Source: a virus. From it: a stretch of 54,144 bases of DNA. The stretch is from IMG/VR virus record IMGVR_UViG_3300025168_000115, positions 1 through 54,144 of that record, one strand, 5' to 3'. The translations under genes were made by a program, and so were the position numbers. Below are positions 20,640 to 28,752 of this stretch, one piece after another. Each line of letters begins with the position of its first letter. Positions within the stretch are counted from its first letter, which is position 1. The notes beneath the pieces were generated by a model. The model was not told the DNA's origin. It saw nothing but the letters and a program-made list of their open reading frames with translations, and made no database searches.

Positions 20640-21826
20640 GAAAACTCTTTTAGTTTCCCCAAACTCTTACCCATTGAGCAGTTAACCTTGAACTTGCCCA
20701 AGCGGGTGTTCCCAAATATTTCCTTTAATTCAGGGATGAGTCGTTTGTCGTCGGCATGAAGATCAATGATAACGCTATCGTGAACAATCGCAGTAACATG
20801 GGATCTTGTTGCCCTAAGGAAACCAGAAATTTTGATAAATCGTTCGAGTGTGTTATCAGAGGAACTTGATTGTAAAAGGTAATTGAGTGCTTTACTAGGG
20901 GTAGTTGCAATTGTTCTCCCGAATGGAGTGCTGACCATTTCACTTTCGGCGTCATAATATCTTTCCAAGAGTATTTCTCTATCGTAGTAATCTGATTCAA
21001 TGGCTGTAGATTCTGGGTTGTAGAGCCAAGCGAATATTTTTGTTTTTGCTTCGTCTCGGCTAAGATCTTTTCGAAAAACGTTTTTGATGTTCCATTCATG
21101 AATATCCTCCTCTGGTTGTTCATGTTCTAACAATGCAAGCATTGTTCTAATCTCGGAAGCGTTGAAATCAAGTTCCAAGAACACATCATTGGTTGGATAG
21201 ACGTGGTTTTTGAGTTCTGTCTTAAGATTTAATATTGGAAAAGAATCTTTCTTAGTTGTTAGTCGACCAGTAATTGTTCCAAACAAGTTGTAATCAATGT
21301 ATGGGGTTGTTTCGCCAAATTGACTGTAAAGATGCTTTGCCTTTAAATCATCTGCAGATATACAATATAGAGCGAATGAATTAAGGTTGATTGGGTGTCG
21401 TTTCAATTCCTTTATGGCCGCTTGGGCGTTTTTTAATAAAGTGTAGTGTTCAGGTCTCTCGTAGTTATCAAAAATCCACTTGGTGATTTCATTCTTGGTG
21501 TCGAAGTAGTGAATCAAATGCTTCTGAGGTACGACATCGTAAAAGCAGACATCGTCAAGATCAATCTTCGATGTAATAAAACTCTTGAAATGAGACTTCA
21601 TCAATTTACTAACAGAACTCCACCGTTCCCTTAAGAATTCTGGACATACAGAATCGAGTGATTTGCCCTCAACAAGCAAACTAGCGTAATCGACATCCAT
21701 ACCGAATAGGTGGTCTGAATATGACCACGTTTTTGATATTCCTTCTGGAATTCTTTGCCAAATGAACTGACCGTCTAGGTAAGTTCCAGCACAATCTAAT
21801 TTATTGTCTAAAAGTTGAAAAAACAT
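20633..21826 (-). CDS. Family A DNA polymerase, polymerase domain only
   Basis: 397 residues, CGGAGG before the ATG. Pol I motifs in order: NLFGTITGRLTTKKDSFPIL, motif A FLELDFNASEIR, motif B SRDEAKTKIFAWLYN, TPFGRTIATTP, ALNYLLQSSSSDN and motif C AIVHDSVIIDL. Motif C has HDS where HDE is usual; the metal-binding Asp is kept. The first 150 residues show no convincing proofreading DEDD motifs and there is no 5' nuclease domain, so this is about half the length of Pol I or T7 gp5. Pairing with the separate flap endonuclease (10174) and helicase (8753) suggests it replicates the phage genome. Confidence 0.85.
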   Translation of the reverse strand: MFFQLLDNKLDCAGTYLDGQFIWQRIPEGISKTWSYSDHLFGMDVDYASLLVEGKSLDSVCPEFLRERWSSVSKLMKSHFKSFITSKIDLDDVCFYDVVPQKHLIHYFDTKNEITKWIFDNYERPEHYTLLKNAQAAIKELKRHPINLNSFALYCISADDLKAKHLYSQFGETTPYIDYNLFGTITGRLTTKKDSFPILNLKTELKNHVYPTNDVFLELDFNASEIRTMLALLEHEQPEEDIHEWNIKNVFRKDLSRDEAKTKIFAWLYNPESTAIESDYYDREILLERYYDAESEMVSTPFGRTIATTPSKALNYLLQSSSSDNTLERFIKISGFLRATRSHVTAIVHDSVIIDLHADDKRLIPELKEIFGNTRLGKFKVNCSMGKSLGKLKEFSW

Positions 21827-21873
21827 CTGCAGGGTCCTCCGAAATGTGTTATAATAAGTGTGACGGTACTAAT

Positions 21874-21902
21874 AGAATAACATATCTCAACAGGCTTGTC
21901 AA
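21874..21902 (-). promoter_or_regulatory. Early sigma70-type promoter (DNA polymerase)
   Basis: TTGACA at 21902-21897, 17-base spacer, TATTCT at 21879-21874 with TGT before it. It is the most rightward early promoter found; no copy was found in the virion module. Confidence 0.8.
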
Positions 21903-21903
21903 G

Positions 21904-23055
21904 TTATTTGTGAAACTTTTTTTTGTAATAGGTCAGCGACCCTTCCTTGGTGTTGTACCTGTCTCTGAATTGAGATTCAATGAATTGCATTGCTTGTTCT
22001 GGTGTTATCGCAAACAATCTTATGGAGGTGTTGTGGATAGATCTCATTTCGGAATCAGAAAACGGAAAAAGTTCTTCCATATTTCTTATTTTAATATATA
22101 ATAATAATAATATAATATAATCTATACTATTAATATTGTTTCTTTTAGATATATTAGATTTAGTTTTATTATTACATACATATACTTCCTTTAAATTCGG
22201 TCTTAGATAAACAAATGAATTGTAAGTATCAAGTAGGTATTGTGATAATAAGTCAAAGTCAAAATTGTTTGTTTTATAGTATTGCTTTTCGAATACTGAA
22301 GCAACAGTTAACAATGTATATCTTTCTCGAAACTTTGTTGTAGTTGGATGAGCTAAGTCAGACACCAGCACGCTGGGATTTTGGAGATTGACGGAAAATC
22401 CAAACTGTTTGGCCATATTCATAAAGAATGCATAGTTCGGTGAGTTTAGAATCGCACTTTCTTTATTAGCATCATTTGCGAAACCAACAGGAGCTAACTG
22501 TAAAGCTAGACCTGTGTTGAAGGCGGAGCTTTGTTTGGACTTCATGAAGCCTGAGAGAGTTATCTTTGAACCAATATCTTCAGTGAGAACATGTGCTTCG
22601 AAAAATTTCAAGAAAGTTTCGAATGAATCGATCTTCCTATCAATAGGGATCATTTTTTTCACGAGAAAATCATCCATGAATGAGGCCATGAAATCGGAAT
22701 ATCCTTTTATCGGGCTTTCCCAACCACGAATAACAGTCAATTTTGATAGGTTAGGATCTTCATTGTTTATTAGACTTAGGTTTAAAGCGTTCTCATAGCG
22801 TATATACATCTCTTTGAATTGATCACCAACAAAGTTCATGATTTGAAAGTCTTGATTGTGAAAGGTTCTTAAGAAAGACTCGTTCGCGATGACTGGATCA
22901 AGTTGCCTATTGACTCTTCCATAGAATGACTTCTCGGCAAAATTAAAATCCACAACTTGAATCTCACTTGGGGAGAATGCATTGAGTTTGTAATTTGCTC
23001 TGTCAAAAGCTGTTTTGAGTGCTTTCGAATTATTGTTTCCTTTAAAGTTGCTCAT
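21904..23055 (-). CDS. Hypothetical protein at the end of the virion module
   Basis: 383 residues, not recognised. The first 300 residues look like one globular protein (SEIQVVDFNFAEKSFYGRVN, WESPIKGYSDFMASFMDDF). Around residues 290-325 the DNA becomes extremely AT-rich (22080-22200) and encodes a low-complexity Asn/Lys/Ile/Leu linker (NNKTKSNISKRNN, YIILLLLYIKI). A final 60-residue domain begins at MEELFPFSDSEMRSIHNTS. The last segment could be a fused or separately translated unit. It follows the large hub-like protein, so a baseplate or tail role is possible. Confidence 0.55.
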   Translation of the reverse strand: MSNFKGNNNSKALKTAFDRANYKLNAFSPSEIQVVDFNFAEKSFYGRVNRQLDPVIANESFLRTFHNQDFQIMNFVGDQFKEMYIRYENALNLSLINNEDPNLSKLTVIRGWESPIKGYSDFMASFMDDFLVKKMIPIDRKIDSFETFLKFFEAHVLTEDIGSKITLSGFMKSKQSSAFNTGLALQLAPVGFANDANKESAILNSPNYAFFMNMAKQFGFSVNLQNPSVLVSDLAHPTTTKFRERYTLLTVASVFEKQYYKTNNFDFDLLSQYLLDTYNSFVYLRPNLKEVYVCNNKTKSNISKRNNINSIDYIILLLLYIKIRNMEELFPFSDSEMRSIHNTSIRLFAITPEQAMQFIESQFRDRYNTKEGSLTYYKKKFHK

Positions 23056-23065
23056 GATATAAGTA

Positions 23066-26000
23066 TTACGCCGTTGGATATTCTGTAGCTCTTACTTCGG
23101 AACCATCAGTATTTTTGTATACATATTCTATCTCCCCGTTATTATAAGCGACTATCTCTAGAGGGATGTTTTTTCCACCGATATTTGTAAATGTGTTAGA
23201 ACGACTTGTAACAACTCTCGTATCTCCATCTACAGCAGAACCTTGAAGGTTCGCTTGTTGATCAGTAGTTAGACTTACAACGCTGCTTGACGTAGCCGCA
23301 GCAGTTTGTGCACTTGGTGCTGGTGTAGATGTTTGTGCTTCTATTTCTTCTTGTGGAATGACCTGAACAAATGGTGCACCGCCCATAACTTCTTGTAAAT
23401 CAACAATTGCTTTCTCACAGAATCTAGCATCTGCGGCGTTTTTGTTCGCGGCAGCATCGATACCAAATGTTTCAATGAGCAATTCATCACTGCTTTCCGG
23501 CACAGAATTGGACGGAGCAACAGAGTTGTTCTCTTTATCTCCAGAATAATAATGTTGAGCCTTAACGCTTGTTGTAAATGAACTAGGAGTAAGTGTTGTG
23601 GATACGCCGGTGATTGTGTGATACCCACCTATACCTAGAACGTTAGCAAGAGACCTTTTTTTCTCAAGCCCGCCGGTTCTAGGGTGTCCCAGTGCAGTCC
23701 CTCCAAAACCATATGGATTTAACCATAGATCCATTCCCGGATAGAATAGTGTATTTCCAAACATCTCAATGGACACGCTATAAACTGAAGATAATTGTAA
23801 TAAACCGTCAACACCATTGCGCATAAATCTAGCTTCGCGAACATATTGTAAATCTGTTTTTGAAAATTGAACTGTCTTTACCAGTCCCCTGTTTGATCCA
23901 ATCTCAATATGAAATATCCCACTACCAATGTCTAGTGCATAATCCCCGACTCCCTTGTGGCTTCTTGTTGATCCATTTGGGTTCAATATGATATAGTGAA
24001 AGAAGTTTTCAATCTTTGAATCACCAGCTGGGCTGCCCTCTAAAGGCAATCCCGCAGGCTGCACTGTATTTTCACCCTCAATATTTGAAGGCAACCTGTT
24101 GTCGTCAGTGTCTAAGATAGCGTTGGCTCTAGACACTCCAATTAGGCTACCGATCTTGTCTTCTTTGGTGTCTGAGTATGAAGAAAATTGTCCGGTTTGA
24201 AAAATCAATCTTTTTTCGATATCGCGATTAACACATGCCTCTAGCATCGCATTTGATACCAATGCGTTTGAAAGAGATCTGATAAAGTTCAAGATTGGAA
24301 AAGACCTTCGTGTGGATTTTTGACTTAGAACGTTGTCGACAAACCATCTAGAGAAAAATTCAACAGAAATTGGTATATGAGAGATATTAAATGAATTAGT
24401 CTGCGTTTCTTGGAATAATTGAAATTCAAAAGATCCCAAGATAATCATCGTGTTTGCCAAACCTCTTGCCTTACCATTGTCTCTCTCTAGGTATAGAGAA
24501 TCTAAGACCGTATAAAGCAAGTCTCCAAAGAAAAAATACTGAACAAGAGTGTCATTCTTGTCTGCGTCGTTAAAGTCAAACCCATTGCTGTTCTCTGGTA
24601 GTCTCGTGTTAAGTACAATACCTAAATCTCCAGAGTTCGCATTGGCTTTGTCTTTGTCTAGTGCAACGGTGCCTAAAATATCGCACTCTCGGAAGTATCC
24701 ATTGTCCAGAAACTGTCTCCGATGATTGTCGTCTATAACACAGTTAAATATCTTATTATTTTTTTGCAACCTTTTCATGATAGAACTTAGTGATTGCTTC
24801 AACAGGACCTCTTCAATAGCAGCGATTGTCTTTTTAGCATCAGTCAATTGATCAATGGTGCATTTTTTCGAGATAGCCAATTCATTTAGTTTCGTTTCGT
24901 TGACTAGTCTCTGATGTATCACTTCCGGCGTCGCCAAGGCATCATATCTCAGACTCTTAAGAGCAGTTTCAACATACGCTCTATATGTTAGACTAACTTC
25001 GACAGTCCCATCATTTTTAATATTAAAGCTGTGATCTATCATACATAAGTAGAATGACTTATTCATATTCTTGATTGCTGATCGGATGTTAGGTAAGTCG
25101 CTTCCAATCCCTTCGAGACTATCCGGAACATTATATCCAGTCTCCACCATAATTCTGTAAAAAGATGGGTCATACTGTCTCAAGCTGGTGACGGGTACTC
25201 CTTGTACGCGTTCATCATCGTCTGGTTCTGGTTGAACAATCAAGTCTACAAAACTAAAGGTATCTCCATTGTAAGACTTTCTCTCTCTAATGAAATCCGC
25301 GAAGCTCTGAAAAAACAAGGTCATGGTACCTTTAACATCATTTCTAGCTTCTGCTGGATTTGTTCCATTGAATTCTAAAGTGAAACTCTTAAGGCCAACA
25401 CCATCTCCCTTGTCAAACTCAGCTTCCAAGAAAGATTGGACTTTTCCCTCCACTACCGTTCCACTTCTTCCTGCTTGAGGGTTTGTAAAGTTTTTACTTC
25501 TTGACAAGTCGGTATGCATCGGGAATATAAACTCAGTTCTTTGCAACTTCCCGGCTGGATCATTTAGTACCTTATATAGTCTAAATTTTGGTACAAGTTG
25601 AGTCATAATATGAGGAGGGGCTTCAAATAGGTATTGGGATTTTTCTGAAGAAAAAATATTATTAATCAACTGCTCTTTGTTTTCTGAAGTCGCTCTCCAA
25701 AATCTACCACCGAATGGTTTTTCTGGGTTCGGCCCATCAGGATTTTCTGATGCTTGGCGATCTATTATGTGTTCCTCATAAGGTATTGCGAGCTTTGACA
25801 TGTTCATCATTAAAGCGCATTGTTTGTAAAATTTTTGCCGGTCTTGGATCTGTTCATCTGTGAGCGTGGTTATGTCGGGTAAAGGTATATTGGCGAAAGC
25901 CTTTCCAATCGCATCATCAGCAGCGGCTTTGGCTGCACCAACATTGCTATCATCAAGAAAGTTCTCATCTCTACTTAATTCAAAAGAAAACCTATTCCAC

Positions 26001-27775
26001 AACCTTAATCTTCTTTCAACATCCTTATCTATAGCGAAGATGGATAGTGTTTTTTTTAAAAATTCATCATCGGCTACTGTGGCTCTAAACGAGGCACCTA
26101 CAGATTTACCATTCGCAAGCGCATGTATGGCATTCCCCAGGAAGTTTTGATATTTATTTAAAACCAGTCTTTCTAATCTATCTGACTGTGACCGTTCCGA
26201 TGCTGCCTCATAAAGAGACTGGCCGAAACCAGCCAGCATAGCAAGGTTGAATGCGAGAAGGACACCCTTTAGGCTCACTATGAATCTTATGACCTTAGTT
26301 GCTCTCACTAATCTCTGAGTGTTTTTTCCTACCTTACCCATCTTGGTTAACTGTTTGAACGCGTTTACACTTATATTTCCCGTCTTCCACTTAGATGATC
26401 CCCCAAGTGGATATTGCTTGTTTAAGACCGTTAGCATTCTCCAAGCATTTATTTTGGTTACACCGTACTTGGTCATGATTGCGGCCGTACCTCCGACCAA
26501 AGTACTTGTGTTGATCTGCGGAAACTCTACAGGTGTATCATCTTCCGCCTCGAACTCTTTTAAAAGTTTACCGGTCCAAAATGGCGTTTGTAAAACATCA
26601 TAGTCTCCTTCGGGATCTGGATTAGAGAGTTTTATGAGCCCTGTGGCCTTGTCGATGAACTTGGACCTATTTTCTCCCAATTGTTCTCCAAATGCTGTCC
26701 AATAATCACTATCGAAAATAATTCCCCATGAGTCATAAAACTCACCACTGTAGAAGTTAAAAGGGTTTTTGGTAATATCCTTCCCCCTCAACGCTTTAGC
26801 TAAGATGTCGATCTGATCATCAGTATAATATATCGCTGTATCTGGGTCTTGGTCTTCGGGGGGAGTTGTCTTTCCAAGTATTGTGGCCTTTGTGTTCCAT
26901 TTTGTCAATTTTTTGAATGTTTCCAATTTATCAACAGGTATGGTTGTGGCGTGAGTCACATTAACCGTTTTATATTCTTTGCTCAAATAAGCCTTATCTC
27001 CATCTATAATTATAGATAGTGGACCTTCGCCATCTCCAATTATTTCAAATAATTTGAATGCGCCCGTAACTGTAGGGAGCACCGAGACCGACGCACTAGC
27101 AACTTGTTGAATTTTATCTACTGCTGTGGTGTCCTTGGTTTCTCCTAGAAATTCAGGAGACAAACTAGTCTGCACTTGAAACCCAGTCTCTCTAGACGAG
27201 ATAAGTTTATCGGATAGTTTTTCAGACAATTTTAACTTGAAATCATCGTAGGTGTACCCTCTGTCTATGAGCGTTCCCAAGAATGTTTCTTTAAACAATT
27301 CTCCTACTGTTCCATTTTTCATAGCTTTTGTTATTGAGTCATTTATTTTGTTTTCTGCGATTTCGGTCTTGACCGGGTCGATTTTTTTTAAGATGATGTT
27401 GTTGTCGGTATCATAAGTAATGTAGTTTATCTTCTTGTCTGAGTAGACGGAGAGCAAAAGGAGTTCAAAGAATCCTCTATTGACCGGATTGTTCACATCT
27501 AACCCATCAGACAAGACCAACCAGTGGGAAACAGCATATTTGTAGTCTTCTTCATTTTCAAAATTTGGCCCAAAGATTGTGATTGCTCTGCCGGCTAAAT
27601 AATCATCAATCGCCGTTTCTAGATCCGAGGTCATGTAATCGTCGATAAAAAACGGATTCAATAGCATGTTCTTTATGTCCACATTGATCAAGTTGGATGG
27701 TCCAGCAGATATTTTCTGCGGGGAAAATTTTCCCATTAAGAGTCCTTCTGTTCTCGTTCTTAGATTTGGGCTCAT
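23066..27775 (-). CDS. Very large baseplate/hub-like structural protein
   Basis: 1569 residues, start overlapping the gp53-like stop as ATGA. A hydrophobic stretch occurs near residues 490-520 (VIRFIVSLKGVLLAFNLAML). The C-terminal part (GIFHIEIGSNRGLVKTVQFS, YSVSIEMFGNTLFYPGMDLW) resembles hub proteins that bridge tail tube and baseplate; after it comes a Ser/Thr/Ala-rich stretch and a small final domain. No lysozyme or other enzyme motif is seen. Its place after the tape measure and gp53-like genes fits a hub or wedge role. It may replace several separate T4 baseplate proteins. Confidence 0.55.
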   Translation of the reverse strand: MSPNLRTRTEGLLMGKFSPQKISAGPSNLINVDIKNMLLNPFFIDDYMTSDLETAIDDYLAGRAITIFGPNFENEEDYKYAVSHWLVLSDGLDVNNPVNRGFFELLLLSVYSDKKINYITYDTDNNIILKKIDPVKTEIAENKINDSITKAMKNGTVGELFKETFLGTLIDRGYTYDDFKLKLSEKLSDKLISSRETGFQVQTSLSPEFLGETKDTTAVDKIQQVASASVSVLPTVTGAFKLFEIIGDGEGPLSIIIDGDKAYLSKEYKTVNVTHATTIPVDKLETFKKLTKWNTKATILGKTTPPEDQDPDTAIYYTDDQIDILAKALRGKDITKNPFNFYSGEFYDSWGIIFDSDYWTAFGEQLGENRSKFIDKATGLIKLSNPDPEGDYDVLQTPFWTGKLLKEFEAEDDTPVEFPQINTSTLVGGTAAIMTKYGVTKINAWRMLTVLNKQYPLGGSSKWKTGNISVNAFKQLTKMGKVGKNTQRLVRATKVIRFIVSLKGVLLAFNLAMLAGFGQSLYEAASERSQSDRLERLVLNKYQNFLGNAIHALANGKSVGASFRATVADDEFLKKTLSIFAIDKDVERRLRLWNRFSFELSRDENFLDDSNVGAAKAAADDAIGKAFANIPLPDITTLTDEQIQDRQKFYKQCALMMNMSKLAIPYEEHIIDRQASENPDGPNPEKPFGGRFWRATSENKEQLINNIFSSEKSQYLFEAPPHIMTQLVPKFRLYKVLNDPAGKLQRTEFIFPMHTDLSRSKNFTNPQAGRSGTVVEGKVQSFLEAEFDKGDGVGLKSFTLEFNGTNPAEARNDVKGTMTLFFQSFADFIRERKSYNGDTFSFVDLIVQPEPDDDERVQGVPVTSLRQYDPSFYRIMVETGYNVPDSLEGIGSDLPNIRSAIKNMNKSFYLCMIDHSFNIKNDGTVEVSLTYRAYVETALKSLRYDALATPEVIHQRLVNETKLNELAISKKCTIDQLTDAKKTIAAIEEVLLKQSLSSIMKRLQKNNKIFNCVIDDNHRRQFLDNGYFRECDILGTVALDKDKANANSGDLGIVLNTRLPENSNGFDFNDADKNDTLVQYFFFGDLLYTVLDSLYLERDNGKARGLANTMIILGSFEFQLFQETQTNSFNISHIPISVEFFSRWFVDNVLSQKSTRRSFPILNFIRSLSNALVSNAMLEACVNRDIEKRLIFQTGQFSSYSDTKEDKIGSLIGVSRANAILDTDDNRLPSNIEGENTVQPAGLPLEGSPAGDSKIENFFHYIILNPNGSTRSHKGVGDYALDIGSGIFHIEIGSNRGLVKTVQFSKTDLQYVREARFMRNGVDGLLQLSSVYSVSIEMFGNTLFYPGMDLWLNPYGFGGTALGHPRTGGLEKKRSLANVLGIGGYHTITGVSTTLTPSSFTTSVKAQHYYSGDKENNSVAPSNSVPESSDELLIETFGIDAAANKNAADARFCEKAIVDLQEVMGGAPFVQVIPQEEIEAQTSTPAPSAQTAAATSSSVVSLTTDQQANLQGSAVDGDTRVVTSRSNTFTNIGGKNIPLEIVAYNNGEIEYVYKNTDGSEVRATEYPTA

Positions 27776-28104
27776 CCTAACACCTCAAGTGCAACCGCAA
27801 CATTCGTGGGAATCTTAATCTCGTCTCCTTCTGTGAGGTGAGCTTCCGTTGGAGTATTATTCAATTTTGCAATAATCCACCATAGAGATTGGTCCCCCAT
27901 GTACTTCGAAGCTAAATACCAGAACTTCTCGCCATTAGACCAATAGTGAGTAATCGTCGGGATTCTATCAATATCTTCTTGCGAAGGGTTTGACAAAACA
28001 GGCGTTGCGAATTGCTCTATTTCTTTCACTCCTCGATCTTCAAAGATTTTTTCATACATTTCATTTCTGTTTTTAGCTATTCTTCTTGAGTTAAGTCTTG
28101 ACAT
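27772..28104 (-). CDS. gp53-like baseplate wedge protein with LysM-like fold
   Basis: 110 residues. The C-terminal half fits the gp53/LysM-like pattern: TITHYWSNGEKFWYLASKYM, then SLWWIIAKLNNTPTEAHL and GDEIKIPT. In T4, gp53 connects baseplate wedges around the hub. The basic N-terminus (SRLNSRRIAKNRN) differs. It is much shorter than T4 gp53 (about 196). It lies between a tail-tube-associated candidate and the large hub-like protein. Confidence 0.7.
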   Translation of the reverse strand: MSRLNSRRIAKNRNEMYEKIFEDRGVKEIEQFATPVLSNPSQEDIDRIPTITHYWSNGEKFWYLASKYMGDQSLWWIIAKLNNTPTEAHLTEGDEIKIPTNVAVALEVLG

Positions 28105-28106
28105 AA

Positions 28107-28742
28107 TTAAGATCCTCCATCATATGGGAACTTAGTGAATGTAGAAGTTACAGGCTCTCCACCAGTTGAATTCCATCCTAAGTCATATTCGTGTTGCGGT
28201 GTGAAGTCCAGAGATACGTTGTATACTTTCGGGAAAAACTTTCCTTCTCTTTCCTCCCCTTCATTAAACATTCCCATGTCTATGACTGGTGTCGCACTGA
28301 ATGAACCGATCCAACCTAATAGTCCTTTTTCGGAACCATTTTGAATTAAGTTTGCGAACTTTAATCGAACCAAAGGTGACTTCGCAAGAGACAGAGCATT
28401 TCTAGTGATAGTCGTCGTAGACCCTGACGGTGGTGCGATACTTGTGTGATAAGCAGGATACATGAACTGCTTTACTTTGTTTACTTTGGTCAAATTCTTT
28501 TTGGCCTCTGCGATATCCACCGCAGGCAAATCAAAACTCAAAGATATCTTCCTTGAGGTATTTTGGAATGTTCCAATTGGATCTTGGCGTCCATAGACTT
28601 GCTCTTCCGTCCAGTTCGAAGACAAACTGTCGTTGAAGGATGTGATGAATGCGTAAAAATCAACACTCGCGCCTGGGATCACCCCTGAGATTTCAATCAT
28701 TGCGCCTGATTTCGTCGCATAATTATCAATATAACTCGTCAT
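28107..28742 (-). CDS. Putative tail-tube-baseplate junction protein
   Basis: 211 residues. All-beta pattern with ISGVIPGASVDFYAFITSFN at the start and VYNVSLDFTPQHEYDLGWN near the end, which resembles tube-initiator proteins of the gp48/gp54 class. The gene directly follows the tape measure, where those proteins are usually encoded. The assignment rests mainly on context; sequence similarity to T4 gp48 or gp54 is not obvious by eye. Confidence 0.45.
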   Translation of the reverse strand: MTSYIDNYATKSGAMIEISGVIPGASVDFYAFITSFNDSLSSNWTEEQVYGRQDPIGTFQNTSRKISLSFDLPAVDIAEAKKNLTKVNKVKQFMYPAYHTSIAPPSGSTTTITRNALSLAKSPLVRLKFANLIQNGSEKGLLGWIGSFSATPVIDMGMFNEGEEREGKFFPKVYNVSLDFTPQHEYDLGWNSTGGEPVTSTFTKFPYDGGS

Positions 28743-28752
28743 TTAATTCTCC

